Shown: piece after piece, positions 45,156 to 57,274 of the stretch
Layout: every line of letters begins with the position of its first letter
Position numbering within the stretch: position 1 is the stretch's first letter
Assembly (NCBI RefSeq): GCF_000400465.1
Contig: NW_008806277.1
Span: forward strand, 248,001-312,000
From: Wallemia ichthyophaga EXF-994
Lineage: Eukaryota; Basidiomycota; Wallemiomycetes; Wallemiales; Wallemiaceae
Length of the DNA: 64,000 nucleotides
Direction of reading: 5' to 3'
Notes under the pieces: generated by a model
Told to the model about the DNA's origin: nothing
Database searches by the model: none
What the model saw: the letters and a program-made list of their open reading frames with translations, nothing else
Translations under genes and position numbers: made by a program

Positions 45156-47915
45156 TCATGTTCTGCGTTGCTTCTTTTGTGTTGATTTCTTGGTATATGT
45201 TTTTCTTTTTGCTGGGGGTTTGCCTTCGTTGGGACAGTTGCTAGCCCAGTGTCCCTTCTTGTTACACTTGTAACATGTGTCACCTTTCTTTGTATTATTA
45301 ACACCGACACCGCTGGACGATGACTTCTTGGATTTTACAGTGGATGTGGATTTAGGTGCAGGTCCTGTTGTCGGATTGGTACATCTTGCCGGCCAATGTC
45401 CGTTCCTACTGCAAAGATCGCAGTAGGGGATCTCACCATCATCATCTGCGATCAATTCATCACCCAACAAATCTTCCTCACTATCATCAACAACTTGAGC
45501 AGATGTATTTGGACTATCCATTGAATCCTCCCATGACCAGAAACCACATTGCGCAGTCTTTGAAGTATTGGGACATTTCCAAAATGCCCTGCCTTTATTT
45601 GCACCTTGTGAGGTGACGAATCGTTTAGCTGAGAGGTCACATTTGCAGCGCACTTGACCCTCTTTTGGCGGTTGAGCTTTGTGATTAGAGTTGGACTTTG
45701 TTGGTGGTTCATACATCTGCGTTACTCTGAATTCAGATGCGTTACCATTGCTCCGACTTGTTCTGCTTGCACCTGTCGTGCGTTGACTAGTCGTTCCGCG
45801 CGGTCGCCCTCTGCCGCGAGGAGGCGGAGGTGCATCATCCATATCGCTATCGCTATTGTCGTTGTTGTTGTTATTATTGAATCCACCAAACCCGCCACCG
45901 CCTTCGTCTTCGCCTCGGGCATTTTGATCATTCTCCGCAATGACATTGTCATCAAATGCATCAGCATTCTGTAGGTAGTGCTTCACACTATTCACCAGAG
46001 TTGCAAATTGAAGGGCTGATCTGTTGTATATATCTCTATACTGATTAATCGATTCGAGCAAAACGTCACTCTTCTGGGCTATACCTTCACCTATCATGTT
46101 CATCTTTTCCTCGTTCTCCCGCCTGAGTTGAGGTTTAGCGAAACTCTTGTCGAAATTCATCTTATTGTATCCTTCAACTAGTGCAACGCCGAGCGTAGAA
46201 GGTACAAGGTACTTGGTAGATCCCAATTTGTGCTCCATGACATATTCTCTGTCGATAATTTTGTGTATATGTTCAGCAATAGTGGCATCAGTGCCTATAC
46301 CATTCTTGTCCATCAAAGAGACGAGATCAGCTTCAGTGAGCAATGTCGGTGGTGTAGTTTTACCCTCTCTTAATTCGCAAATAGACGGCTGAAATACCTC
46401 ACCCTGTTCAAAATTAGGTATGGTTTGATTTGACCATTTCTCGTAGATGTATACCTCTAAATAGTTCTTCTCAATCAGGACAGACCCCGACGCTTTAAAT
46501 ATCTCTCCAGCCATCTCTAACTCAGCGGTTGTGTTCTTTCCTTTAGCATCTTTGGAGCAACTAGCAAGAAATCTGCGTGTAATTAACTCATATACTCGCT
46601 TCTCATTTCCAGATAATGACGGTGCATGGGCGGTAGGATGGATCGGTGGATGCGCCTTGTCGTTCTTCTTTCCGTTACGTGGTCTATCAAATCTATCAAA
46701 TTGAAGTGACTGTGCATATTCTCCCCATGTTGAGTTGGCTGTCTGCTTTTCTATCAGCGATTCGAAGTTGAACGATGGATCGTATTGGTCTGTTTCTGTA
46801 CGTGGATATGAAAGAAAGCCCTGTTGATATAATTTTTCAGCTATCTGTTCTGTCATCAGCTTAGCTTTTTACTTGTTTTTTTACCACTCACATCCAAGAC
46901 TTGTTTCGGAGAAAGTTTTAGCAACCGAGATCCAGATTTCTGTAGCTCAACTGTAGTCAAAGGGTAGGGCTTGTATTTAGTGTGTGGCTTGGTCTCCACT
47001 TTGGTCACTCTTGCTGTGGGATTAGTGATGCATCTCTCATACAGCAAGAAGGCAATCTGAGCATCAAACAGTCGATCACGTTTCCAGTTGAATGTCACAG
47101 CTTTCTTTCTGCCATTTTCTTCACGATGGTTGATAGAGAGGAAGATGTACCAGAAATTTTCCGTAATAAAATCCTTTATACGCTGGTATTGATCGACTAC
47201 GAAACCCAAAGTTGGAAATTGACAAGGTCCTGATAATCAGATGAGCAGAGCAAGCTGGTGGAAATAGAGCTCCCTTACCGTATGATATCAGCTTCCCGTC
47301 GAGCTCCGCCACCTGTTTTGATAAATTGAGAGTCATTAGTCTAGTAAAAGCGGCACCGATGCGTAAATCCAATTCAATACGCGTCTCAACAGCGCGAACC
47401 TGCTTCATATCCAACATAACAGGATTACGAGCAGCGTGATGAATCTGATTGGGTATGATAGCTGAAAACTTCGCCCGAATCACTTCAATTCTCGGATTGG
47501 CCTGTCTGCATACATTCACAATCTCTGATCCAATATGTTCACCTTCACGATCGCAATCTGTCCATATCATCAGATGACTCGCGCGTCTAGCTTCACTTTT
47601 GAGATTATTCTCTATAGCAGACATGCTGCTTGATGTGCTTATCTCCACTCTCCCATTAAATAATTGGACAGGATCGCAACTGTGCCATTTGCGCATCTCT
47701 TTGGGGAATTCAGCCGTGGTGAGATGACCAGCAACGGCAGTGACAGTGAAATCTACCTGGCGACCGTTATACCCAGACATTTTATAACTGAAGTCATAGT
47801 TTTTTATGAATTTGCTCGAAGTGCTGCGTGTATTGAAGCTGCCCGATGAGAGGATCTGGGTGATTGATTTCGATATCGAAGGTTTTTCAGCAACGCATAA
47901 ATATTTTACTGTCAT
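45156..47915 (-). CDS. TOP3: DNA topoisomerase III
   Basis: Three exons (47915-47279, 47229-46892, 46859-45156) give 892 aa. The TOPRIM domain has LCVAEKPSIS and MIWTDCDREGEHIG; GPCQFPTLGFVVDQY is formed at the first splice; the catalytic tyrosine is Tyr343 in GFLSYPRTETDQYD; and LMDKNGIGTDATIAEHI follows. After a Gly/Asn/Arg-rich linker come a GRF zinc finger (RCKCDLSAKRFVTSQGANKG), a CxxC..H..C knuckle (CDLCSRNGHWPARC) and a CCHC knuckle (CYKCNKKGHWASNC). The tail makes it TOP3-alpha-like rather than yeast-like. With a RecQ helicase and Rmi1 it dissolves double Holliday junctions. Confidence 0.9.
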
Positions 47916-47987
47916 CTCTTCATCGCCTTGCCGCCGCTAGTGGTGGTGGTCGATGGCCGTTTGAGATAACAAGCAAGACGCGTAAAG

Positions 47988-48607
47988 ATGAGCAGAAAGG
48001 TTCTTGTGAATGAGAAAACGATTGGCGGGCTTCTGAGTACGCTGAATGAGAATAAGCCATCTGCTATTAAAACTGTTACGCGACGATTGAATCAAAATAC
48101 TCTCAATTCACGCCCTATACCGGCAGAAATTGGCGCAAAGATTGATGAGCTGTACGACAAGTATAAGGTGGTTGGATGTGATGAGACTGCTATTGCTATT
48201 CGAAGAATAATGACAAACATCAAGGGCATCCTTGATGCTGTCGATTCGGAGAGAGTGGGTTTGGTGGTGGTGAAGGGCTAGTAAAACTCACAATTCACAG
48301 AAAGATCAGATCTTAATGAGCTTATGGCTGGTTGTACGTCGTTATTCGCGTATTACTTTTTTATACACTGACGTACGTCTAGATACTGCTTAGCAGAAAA
48401 TCAGACAGCAACTCAGAGCAAGCAGCAGCAGAGCTTAACAACAGCGCCGCAAATCCGCTCAAAATGCCGTCGGAGCTGACTTGGTACACCATTCTATCAC
48501 AAGATCCATTGCTTGGGGATCACTGGCGGGAGGACAGCTACGCCCAGAGTGACAATCTGTCTGAATGGAGTGATAGTGAGAGTGAGAAGGGAGAGGAGTA
48601 TATGTAG
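47988..48607 (+). CDS. GCP5-like N-terminal module, apparently stand-alone
   Basis: The best model is exons 47988-48254, 48301-48330 and 48383-48607, giving 173 aa; the exon 2 end could also be 48333. The segment KDQILMSLWLILLSRKSD followed by LTWYTILSQDPLLGDHWRED and SDNLSEWSDSESEKGEEYM resembles the N-terminal region of gamma-tubulin complex component 5 (Mod21-like), where a helix precedes an EDPLxGxHW motif and a Ser/Asp patch. The frame then ends in TAG, and no gamma-tubulin-binding (Spc97/Spc98) region follows before the next gene, 95 bp on. The family call is from memory and tentative; it could be truncated, or a different protein. Confidence 0.5.
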
Positions 48608-48637
48608 AATTGTACATTATAAGACTTTGTAAAAATG

Positions 48638-48667
48638 TCGTAATCGTAATCGTAATCGTAATCGTAA
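48638..48667 (+). repeat. hexanucleotide microsatellite (TCGTAA)x5
   Basis: Five perfect tandem copies of TCGTAA in the short 3'-3' intergenic region between the GCP5-like gene and the hypothetical gene on the other strand. Confidence 0.9.
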
Positions 48668-48702
48668 CTGGAAGATAAATAAAGGCTATTGGTTGGATTG
48701 AG

Positions 48703-50019
48703 TCAAGCGATCGGACTGCGCTCGTGCGTGCGCTCCTCTGACTGTACGAGATCTTTGGCAGCTCTCTTAATATCCTGTGGAGCTTGATTGTTATTTTTCC
48801 TAACCATATCAATATATTTGAGCACGATGTCAGCTTCAACTTGACCGCTTAGAGTATCCCAGAATTCAAAACTGACTGTACCATTGGACTGGTTATGCCT
48901 GGTGTTAGATGGATCGTGCACCTCAATTTCAATCGTTGCTGGTTTGCTCGCAATTTTACGTGATCCCTCCGATGGTATAGATTTTTCATGCGCTTTCTCT
49001 TTCTCATTTAATGGTGTCTCTGGTTGCTCGAATGCCACACTCGCTTTGCGCGAGTTTGGAGAACCAGGTGGTGTGATTGTCGTTGATTTGTCTCTCTTCA
49101 ATTGCGTAGTGTGGATTGACGTTATCTTACTGAATGGAACGTTTATACTCGTTAGCGCTTGATCGTTGATATAGAGAGGAAAGGGTTTGTGTTGAGCAAG
49201 GTCGGTATCCTGCGTAGACCATCTGCGTGGTTTTTGTGTGCCTTGATGCTCGTCATCTTTGTGAGTCTCATCACCAGTCTCATACCAATTGAGGTTGAAT
49301 GTTGGACCTTTCTCTTCCTCTTGCTGTTGAGCTTGTTCTCCCAGTCCCTCCACTTGCTCCGATTCTTCGTCCACCGCAGTAGTATGGCTATCATTACTAG
49401 AAGAAGAACGTCTCTTGATAGCTTCAAGAATGCTACCTCTTCTTCTAACGTTCTGCTGCTCTGTACTTGCAGGCTCATCGAGGAGAGACAAGAGTGAAGA
49501 TTTGCGTTTATGATCCACAGAAGCATCTGCCGGAATACCGCCTTTACCCAGAGCTCTGAGTACAGAAGAGCGTCTTCTTTGATGTTTTTTAGAAACCTCT
49601 CGTGGACGGTTGAGTGGATCCAAAACAAGAGTGAGCTGGTCCTAACGAGACAGTCAATGTAGCTCGTATTTCATTAAGTGTTACCCAATTCTACCCACAT
49701 TCCAAAACCACAATTTGGCTGATAGGTTGAAGATATTTCCGCAGCTTTCTTTCTTGTGTGAATTGAATTTCTCTTGTTCTGCTAGCTGCGTAGCTTCACT
49801 CTTCTTACTAAACTTACGTTTTGGAGAGTGCGGTGGATTGAGCGGAACATCTAACTCATTTCCACTCAATGTAAGTTGTACTGGCAGTGGTTCTCGTGAT
49901 GTATACGTTGGCTTTGATATTTGAGATGTGTAAAAGCTTCTGTCTCGTGGCCAAGGCATTCTTGGTGCCAGATTGTTTGGGTTCTCTTCAAATGCTACCT
50001 TTGTAGTGACAAACTGCAT
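48703..50019 (-). CDS. hypothetical Ser/Lys-rich protein
   Basis: Exons 50019-49699 and 49641-48703 give 419 aa. I do not recognise a domain. The N-terminus MQFVTTKVAFEENPNN contains KVAF, which fits the PP1-docking consensus. Repeated basic Ser motifs (QRRRSSVLRALGKG, DHKRKSSLLSLL, VRRRGSILEAIKRRSSS) each fit basophilic-kinase sites of the R-R-x-S type followed by a hydrophobic helix, and recur about every 25-35 residues. The C-terminal segment TVSFEFWDTLSGQVEADIVL may be folded. It is perhaps a kinase-regulated adaptor; that is inference only. Confidence 0.65.
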
Positions 50020-50251
50020 CAGCTGTGTTGTTTAAAGTTGATGGTAAGTAATGTGGGGTAAATGTGGGGCGATGAAGAGCCAATTTTCACAATTAAGTCA
50101 ACGGAATTTACACGCCAATAATTATTAAAATCTGAAACATTTCGTCATACATGAAATGACAATGGGAAATACAAATTATTTAAACGATAGATTGTGTAAA
50201 ATGTTCAATTATCTTCAAGTCCGGTTTTATTCGCAATTAGATAGATACTAT

Positions 50252-51821
50252 CTAGAGTCGTCTACCACGCTCTTCAGAGGGTCCAGGTCCAACTGAGGTT
50301 GAAGGTACTGCAGCTGCTGATGCAATATTCTTATCAAAGCTTGGTGTCTTTTTCAATACACCTTTACGTACTGTCGGTTGCTGATGAGCGCTTTGTGTGC
50401 TTTGTGTGCTTTGTGTGCTTGGTGGTTGTTGGCTTATATCTTCAATCTCCTTGTCATCATCATCATCATCATCAAAGTCATCAAATCTTCCAGTAAAATA
50501 ATCGAATTCGTCATTATCCTCCCATGCACCCGGATGAAAACCATGGGCAGGTGAGGCTAAAGGAGGTTCAGCTCGAAGTGCGGCTGATGGTTGTGAAACA
50601 GGGCTGTCTTCATCTGAGGAGTTGTTGTAGAAAGAAGACCTGCGAGCAGTTGGAACATAATCTGGATTGCTATCACCTGGAGCCTCTGGAACTACATCAT
50701 ATTCATTATCCTCATCATCTGAACCATGTGGATTCGTTTTCAATTGAGTAGGTTCAATTTCCGCAATGGTAATGTGATCAGGTGCAGGTATCGAGGATAA
50801 GTCGGAGGCTACGCTAGATGACCTTGTCCTGGATTTGGAAGATATATTGTTTGACGTAGATCTGCTCCTAAAAGTTAAACCTTCATCCTCACTTGAAAAA
50901 TTTTCTTCGTTGGGGGAAGCGATGGGATCTTCTGCAACACGTTCTGGTTCGTCCAAGGAAATTCTCTGTTCAACAAAGTTGTTAAAAGTGATATGTCTCT
51001 TGCTGGCACCAGAGCTGTTGCTGGCGTCACCGTCGGAGGTAGTAGGATTAGGTGTCATGTGCTTTGAAGATTCAGATTCATTGTACTGTTGATTGACAGA
51101 GTCACTGTTGTGTAAAGCAGCTTTTATCAAAGGTTCAGAGTGAGACACTTGGAATTTTGGTCTCTTGGGCTCAGTAGGGGAAGCAGCGACGGAGGAACCA
51201 GGGCTAGTATCAGACTGAAAGTCAGAAGGAACATCAGACTGATCATCATCAGGTATAGCATCAATTGAAGGGGATTGTTGGGAAGGCATCGTTAGTAACT
51301 CAGATATAGTGCGATGCTTCAAGATGGGTTTTGTACCATGACCTTGATCTAAATCGATGTGATCCTCTAAAGTGGATGCTTTTGGTTTTGGAACTGGATC
51401 GACAGCGGTGTGTAGTGGACCATATAGCCAAGTAACGTCACTATCTTTGAGCCTACATACGTGTGAGAAATGGCTCGAACTAACCAATAAAAACCCTACC
51501 AATTCAAAGTCTCAGGGCTAATAGTCTTCAGTTTATTCCGTTGCTTCCACCAAGTTCTCCAACTAGCGTTCTCTAATCGAATACCATTTGAAATATCATT
51601 CTTATGCTTTGTCATTGATCTCCAGCTTGTCCAAACATCCTCCTCATCCCATTCGTGGCTGAGATAATCAACGCATATTGAAGGCAGCCTCGTTTGAGCG
51701 TCTGCATCGTCTGGAGCGTGGCCAGTCGTTTCTGCTGACACAGTCTAAACAAGGGAATATTAGCGTGAGCTGTTTAAACAATTCTCAAGCGTACTGCCGG
51801 AGATGGAACGAATTGGGCCAT
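50252..51821 (-). CDS. REG1: REG1-type PP1 regulatory subunit
   Basis: Exons 51821-51795, 51744-51500 and 51452-50252 give 490 aa. The N-terminal domain has VDYLSHEWDEEDVWTSWRSM, RLENASWRTWWKQRN and TISPETLNWLKDSDVTWLYG, the conserved region of fungal Reg1/Reg2. Next come KPILKHRTISELL and the PP1-docking motif RHITFNNF. Reg1 directs Glc7 (PP1) to Snf1 kinase for glucose repression. The C-terminal half is acidic and disordered, with an Asp run (8 residues) and three TQS units encoded by a 9-bp tandem repeat at 50391-50417. The first exon is 27 nt. Confidence 0.82.
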
Positions 51822-51989
51822 TTAATTTGTTGATCGTTGTATACTGAGATGTGTGTATATCTCCTCAATGGCTCAAGTGGCTAAGCCTAATTTTCATAAA
51901 ACCATAAAAAGTATTTTTAAATTTAAATTTATTTACCTTATTATTTATTCATTTAAATTATTATTCACCTCTTCCCTTTCCTCTTAACC

Positions 51990-54933
51990 ATGGCACCTGC
52001 TCGTAAAAAGCAAAAATCTACGAAGCCAACACAGTCAATACAGCCAACCCAACCAAATCAACCAATCAAATCAATCCAACCAAGGCTATTTGCTCCATTC
52101 AGAGCTCTAGGATTCGTTACCAATGATATTCCCTTCAATATCCTATCTAGATCCACTAGAGACGCAAATAAATTATCTGCTCAGATTGTAACGTGCTTAG
52201 GAAATAGCTGGGCTATGTGGGATCTTTCTACCATGCGCCTTCTCTTTGTTTCCCCAGATTGTGAAAATCCAATCAACTCTATTGCAAATGATGGTACATA
52301 CGTTTATGTCTCTGCCGGTCCTCATTTGATCAAGTATAGTAGGGGTAAACAAATTTCTAAATTTGAATACCCTGAGCCTTCAGAACTGGGCACTATCACG
52401 CTCTTCGGTAGTCAATTACTCGCACTCAGAGCTAATGGAAATGGTCTAATCGTTTTTGATAATCATTCAAATGCTAAATCAGAATTCTCACACGAGATTC
52501 AATTCCCTTTCAATTTCACTGCCACTCAGATCCTCCATCCATCCACTTATCTCAATAAAATCGTTGTAGCATCTGCTCAAGGTGATTTACAGTTGTGGAA
52601 TATAAGAACAAGATCACTCATTCACTCCTTCCAATCAACTCACCTTCGAAGAAGTCTTCCAAGGCCTTCTACAGAGGCTATTACTTCCCTCGAGCAATCT
52701 CCTGCAATTGATGTTCTCGCCATTGGTTACTCTGACGGTCTAATTTCACTCTACGATATCAAATCTGATGAAGAACTCCTAAGAATGCGTATGGATGGCG
52801 ATCTCTCCATCAATAGCATCACTTTCAGGACTGATGGTGAACATATCATGGCTACAGCCGCATCTAACGGTTACATAGCATTCTGGAATCTCAATGAAGG
52901 TGGTAGATTAGTCAATGTGTTAAGAGACGCACACAGTGAATCTACATCCAAGATAGAGTTCCTACCAAATCAGCCAGTATTGATATCTTCCAGTGGCGAC
53001 AACAGCGTGAAAGTAGGTAACGTGCATATAATCCAACACAATTCTAACGACTATCCAAGCAATGGCTATTCGACTCGCCCAGCGTTCTCCCAAGACTGCT
53101 CAAGTTCAGAGCTGGTCATACTGCCCCACCACACCACATACGCTATTACGGTGAAGACGGAAAAACAATTCTCAGTGCTGGCAGAGATAACAGCTTGAGA
53201 TACATGAGTGTAGTAAGAGATTCGCGCAGTTTCGAAATGTCTCAGGGCTCACTCGCTAGAAAAGCTGCTCAACTCGCTCTACCAATGGCTGCGTTGAGGT
53301 TACCGCCCATTACATCACTCGCATTTGCGACGCAGAGATCTAAAGACTGGGATGACGTTCTTACCTCACATGCCGACAGTGCTGACTCCTACACTTGGCA
53401 TGTCCAAGATAAGAAACTTGGTAAGCACAAGCTGGTGATGGATGACGGCGTCGCTCGATCAGTCACTGTATCCGTGTGCGGTAATTACGGTCTCATCGGT
53501 ACAGATAAAGGTAAGATTAATCAATTCAATATGCAGTCGGGCATCAAGAGACGTGTACTGTCTATACAGAACAAGTACGAGAATAAAGATGCACTGGCTA
53601 TTTCAGGTGTCATCAGTGACGCTCTCAACACTACCATCGTCGCTAGTACATTGGATGGATTCCTCTATTTCTTCGATTTCCACAACGGCGCTCTCATCGA
53701 TACGCTGCAACTGCGTGGTGGTGTACACCAGTTGATTCTGCAGCGAGACAACGGAATAATGGCCGCCATATGCGCCGACAATGTCGTACGATTAGTAGAT
53801 ATCGAAACAAGACGTGTCGTTCGTGAATTTAGAGGATTCACAAAGAGGGTGTCTGACATCGTAAGTATGAGTTTGCATAATAGCTTATCTAACAAGACAC
53901 ACAAAGGCATTCTCCCCAGACTCTAAATGGCTCGTTGCATCATCGTATGACTGTATTATACGGACATACGATATTCCAACGGGGACGTTGGTTGATGCAT
54001 TCCGAGTGACCAGTCTGCCCACCTCCCTCACCTTCTCTCCTACAGGAGATTTCGTAGCGACGACGCACACTGATTCCGTCGGTATCTATCTATGGGCGAA
54101 CAAGACACAGCTGGTGGAGGTTCCACTGCGACCCATCTCCCAAACTGATGTCATCGACGTTGGACTCCCAACTATGCAAGGCGAAGTTGAGGATGAGGAG
54201 CTTGGTCAGTTGGAGAGTGAACCTATTGTGCAACATGCGCTCGGCGGTATCAAAGACCAATTAAGTGATGGATTGGTTACGCTGTCGACTATGCCTCGCA
54301 CTCGCTGGCAAACGTTGCTCAATTTAGATACAATTAGAGAGCGTAATAAACCAGCTGAACCAGTCAAGGCTCCTGAACAAGCACCTTTCTTCCTTCCGTC
54401 GCTTATGGATACGCAGAACAACACTTCTGGCGATAAGATGAGTATGGATGTGGATAAACAGGATACTCATCGCCTGGTTGAAGGTGCTCTCGGTATTGAG
54501 ACCCAGCTGTCGAAAATGTTACACTCCGCTCAATCTGATAAATGTGAGTTTAAATCGCGCCTTGTCGTTGATTCAGAATTTGATGACTAACCTAATCTAA
54601 CTTATCGCAGTGGATCAACTCTTCACCTACTTGCATGGAATAACACCCGCCAACAATGACGCAGATGTTAGATCATTGATGCCTGCAGATCTCGAACTCT
54701 TCTTGAAAGCATTGAGCGAGAGACTTGGTCAGCAGAAAGATTTCGATACTGTACAAGCACAGATGGGATTAGCTTTGAGAGTTCACGCGGATATCTTGTC
54801 ATCTGACAGCTCACTCAGAGAAAGTCTATCAAACTTAGCTCAGGCTCAGCGCAAAGAGTGTCACAGATTGTTCGATCTGACTAATTACTCACTTGGTGTG
54901 CTCAGCTTCGTTAGAGACATCCCACTGCAGTAG
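51990..54933 (+). CDS. UTP21: UTP21/WDR36, small-subunit processome
   Basis: Exons 51990-53012, 53060-53860, 53907-54543 and 54611-54933 give 927 aa. Two WD40 propellers fill residues about 30-650. Typical stretches are RLFAPFRALGFVTNDIPF near the start, AGRDNSLRYMSVVRDSRSFE, DVLTSHADSADSYTWHVQDK and KWLVASSYDCIIRTYDIPTG. The Utp21-specific C-terminal domain (SQLSKML-like TQLSKMLHSA, then LRVHADILSS and REVQ-like QAQRKECHRLF) ends the protein. Utp21 is a UTP-B component needed for 18S rRNA processing in the nucleolus. The N-terminus has a Gln/Pro-rich run. Confidence 0.9.
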
Positions 54934-55066
54934 AACCAGGCATTTGGCATTAGACAACGCGCAATAAACAAACAATAGACAAAAGACTTATTTATTCTGT
55001 AGCAGAAAAATATATGTTATAATTATTCGGGTAAACAATAGTAAATAAAATGCAATGTGTAACATG

Positions 55067-56324
55067 TCAACTTGGTTGCTGTTGTGTCGCCTTCCCCTCT
55101 TCTTCCTCATCCGACTCACTGTGAATATCTTCATCGTCATCTTCATCAAACAGCTTGCCCTGCTTCTTCCATCTACCATCTCCCTGTACTCTGTTGAATT
55201 GTTGTATGCTTGAATTCTTAATACGGCCTTGATTATCAACAGAATCTAACTCTTTCTGAGATGTCGGTCTCATTCTCAGCCATTGCATACGAGGTCCTGA
55301 TCTACTCTTTTCTGATATTCTGAAACCATATATCTTTGGTGTATATATCTTTGTAGCAGCTGGCTTGTAATGAGATTCAGCGATTGCTTGATAATCCACT
55401 GTGTCATCGTCGTTAACTGGTAGTACGATCGATGGTTGAAGATCCTTGTAGGTATGAAAAAGCAGATGAGGGAATGTAGTTCCGAAGAAAGAACCTTGGT
55501 GGGGCTGTGAGTGAAGTATTTAAGGACGCAATTAGCTCACCATCGACGCCTTGAAATCTAGAGCTTGGAGGTACGTAAATGTCCATGCAATTTGGACAGT
55601 ATAGCTTCACTGTATCAACTCCTGGTGTATCTGACCTTCCGCATGGAACAACAGGACAAGACTGACAGCAGAACCGAGGGCAGAATCCAAAGTGACCATT
55701 TTCGTATTTTTCAACCTGTCTGGAGTTAGGATTGTTAGGGCGTAGCTGCTTCTAGTGGCATACCATTTGCTGCAAACCAACTCTTGTAAGTATGAATCTG
55801 GCGTGGATGAGTCCGTAAAGCATTTCAGCGCTGTGTTCGACTATGGATACATCTGGTATTTTTAAAGATTCTTCTAAAGTGGATTAGTATTGAGAAGAGA
55901 GCAGGTTTTATCACGCTCACCTGGTTCAACGTCCAGTATCATCTCTAGAGCTTCCTAGTATGGATTTAGATGTGTAGCAATACGTAAGAACCTGTATCAC
56001 CTTATAAAATCCAACTATACCCGCTAATCCTGTCAAATTGAATTCGTCTTCGATAAAGTCCTCGGAAACTTCTGCAAAGTACTCGTGGCCAGCTGCTAAA
56101 GCATGAGGACTAGTACACCACACCGACGAACAATCTACGCACGTAATGAACAGAACCAGCTTATCCACGTTAAAGATGAAGTGCTCGTTGATTGCGGTGA
56201 TGATGAATCTATGGCCATTTAGCTTGTTTTAACGTACCTGAATAGCGCTCCCACCATAAACAATGGATTCAGGATTATTCTCCTCTAAGATTTCCATCTC
56301 TTCATCTGCTCTCTCGCCGGCCAT
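55067..56324 (-). CDS. CKB1: casein kinase 2 regulatory beta subunit
   Basis: Seven exons (56324-56255, 56208-56143, 56092-56001, 55954-55921, 55873-55764, 55715-55541, 55494-55067) give 324 aa. SLTWISWFCSLPGHEYFAEV, FIEDEFNLTGLAG, EMLYGLIHARFILTRVGLQQ and the four-Cys zinc element (CPRFCC ... CPNC) with FFGTTFPHLLFHTYKDLQPS are all standard CK2-beta features. It dimerises and binds the catalytic alpha subunits. The C-terminus is longer than in animals and ends in an acidic stretch. The first exon gives an acidic N-terminus (MAGERADEEMEILEENNPES). Confidence 0.92.
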
Positions 56325-56456
56325 AGATATACCTAATCAAGGTGATAGTCGACGCGTACAAGAATTTTTAAAATATTCAAAACGACATTTAAAATAAATC
56401 ACAGGCTTAAAATGAAGTATTTATGTGTAAATAAGTCTGCAATTAGTCATACACGC

Positions 56457-57274
56457 TTAGAACTTGAGCTAGAAAGGGTTCATGTTAGTAAGGCACTCTT
56501 TACCACCAAAAAAAAAACCTACTTCGTGTGGGAATTCACCACGTGAGAGACCGAATGAAGCGTTGAGGTACTTGGTGAGACCGTCGACCTTCTTGATCTC
56601 AGCAAGGATGGCCTTGTCGACATTCTTTTGCTCTTGGGCCTTCTCAGCAGGGTACTGCTTCTTCTCAACCTTGTCACCGAAGAATGCCTCTTCCTTGGTG
56701 GCGTTCTTGACGGCTGGCTTAGCGAAGTAAGCGTCGTTGAGCTTTGATGACTGTAATCTTGTAAGCGAGTGAGAATTTTATACCAACATCAACTCACGTC
56801 AACAGCACCAACGTTGACCTTGGTAGAGGTAGCGATAACGTAGGCTTGGTTAACGCGACGGAGAGGGACACCGTTGACCTTGAAAGGACCAGTGACGAGC
56901 AAGAGACCAGAGTTGAGTTGCTTGAGGAAGACGACTCTCTTTCCTCTGAAGCGACCAGCCAATAAGATCAAGACGGTTCCCGGGGTGATAGATTCACGCA
57001 GCTTGGTTGGACGTTGGGCCTTACGTGCCTTGGTTGGAACGGCAACATCCTCAGATGGGTAGAAAGCGCGAGCCTTGGTGGTTGGGACTTGACGTTGACC
57101 ACCGTTCTTCGCGCCACCAACGGTCTTGGTCTTGGACTCAGCTTGAGCCTCCTTTTGAGGAGCAACACCCTTCTTTTGACCCTTGAAGAGACCACGCTTG
57201 GTGTAGAGTTGGGTGCGGGTGAGACGACCAACGTTCTTAGCGATAGGTCTTGATCTTTGTTGCAAGGAAACCAT
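56457..57274 (-). CDS. RPL6: ribosomal protein eL6
   Basis: Three exons (57274-56798, 56750-56523, 56468-56457) give 238 aa. [40 protein letters not shown] and [20 protein letters not shown] are the conserved eL6 SH3-like core; the N-terminus is basic and the C-terminal half ([20 protein letters not shown]) helical. It is a large-subunit cytosolic ribosomal protein. The final exon is 12 nt and encodes only LKF plus stop; without it the frame would run on through the intron. Strong codon bias (GTC, AAG, ACC) sets it apart from its neighbours and fits high expression. Confidence 0.93.

Noticed and set aside
48638..48667. Tandem TCGTAA considered as a CRISPR-like or telomeric repeat
   Set aside because: Direct tandem units without spacers, only five copies; the unit is not a known telomere sequence.
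50835..51092. Plus-strand ORFs across REG1
   Set aside because: Antisense shadows; no promoter or domain, while the minus-strand reading matches Reg1.
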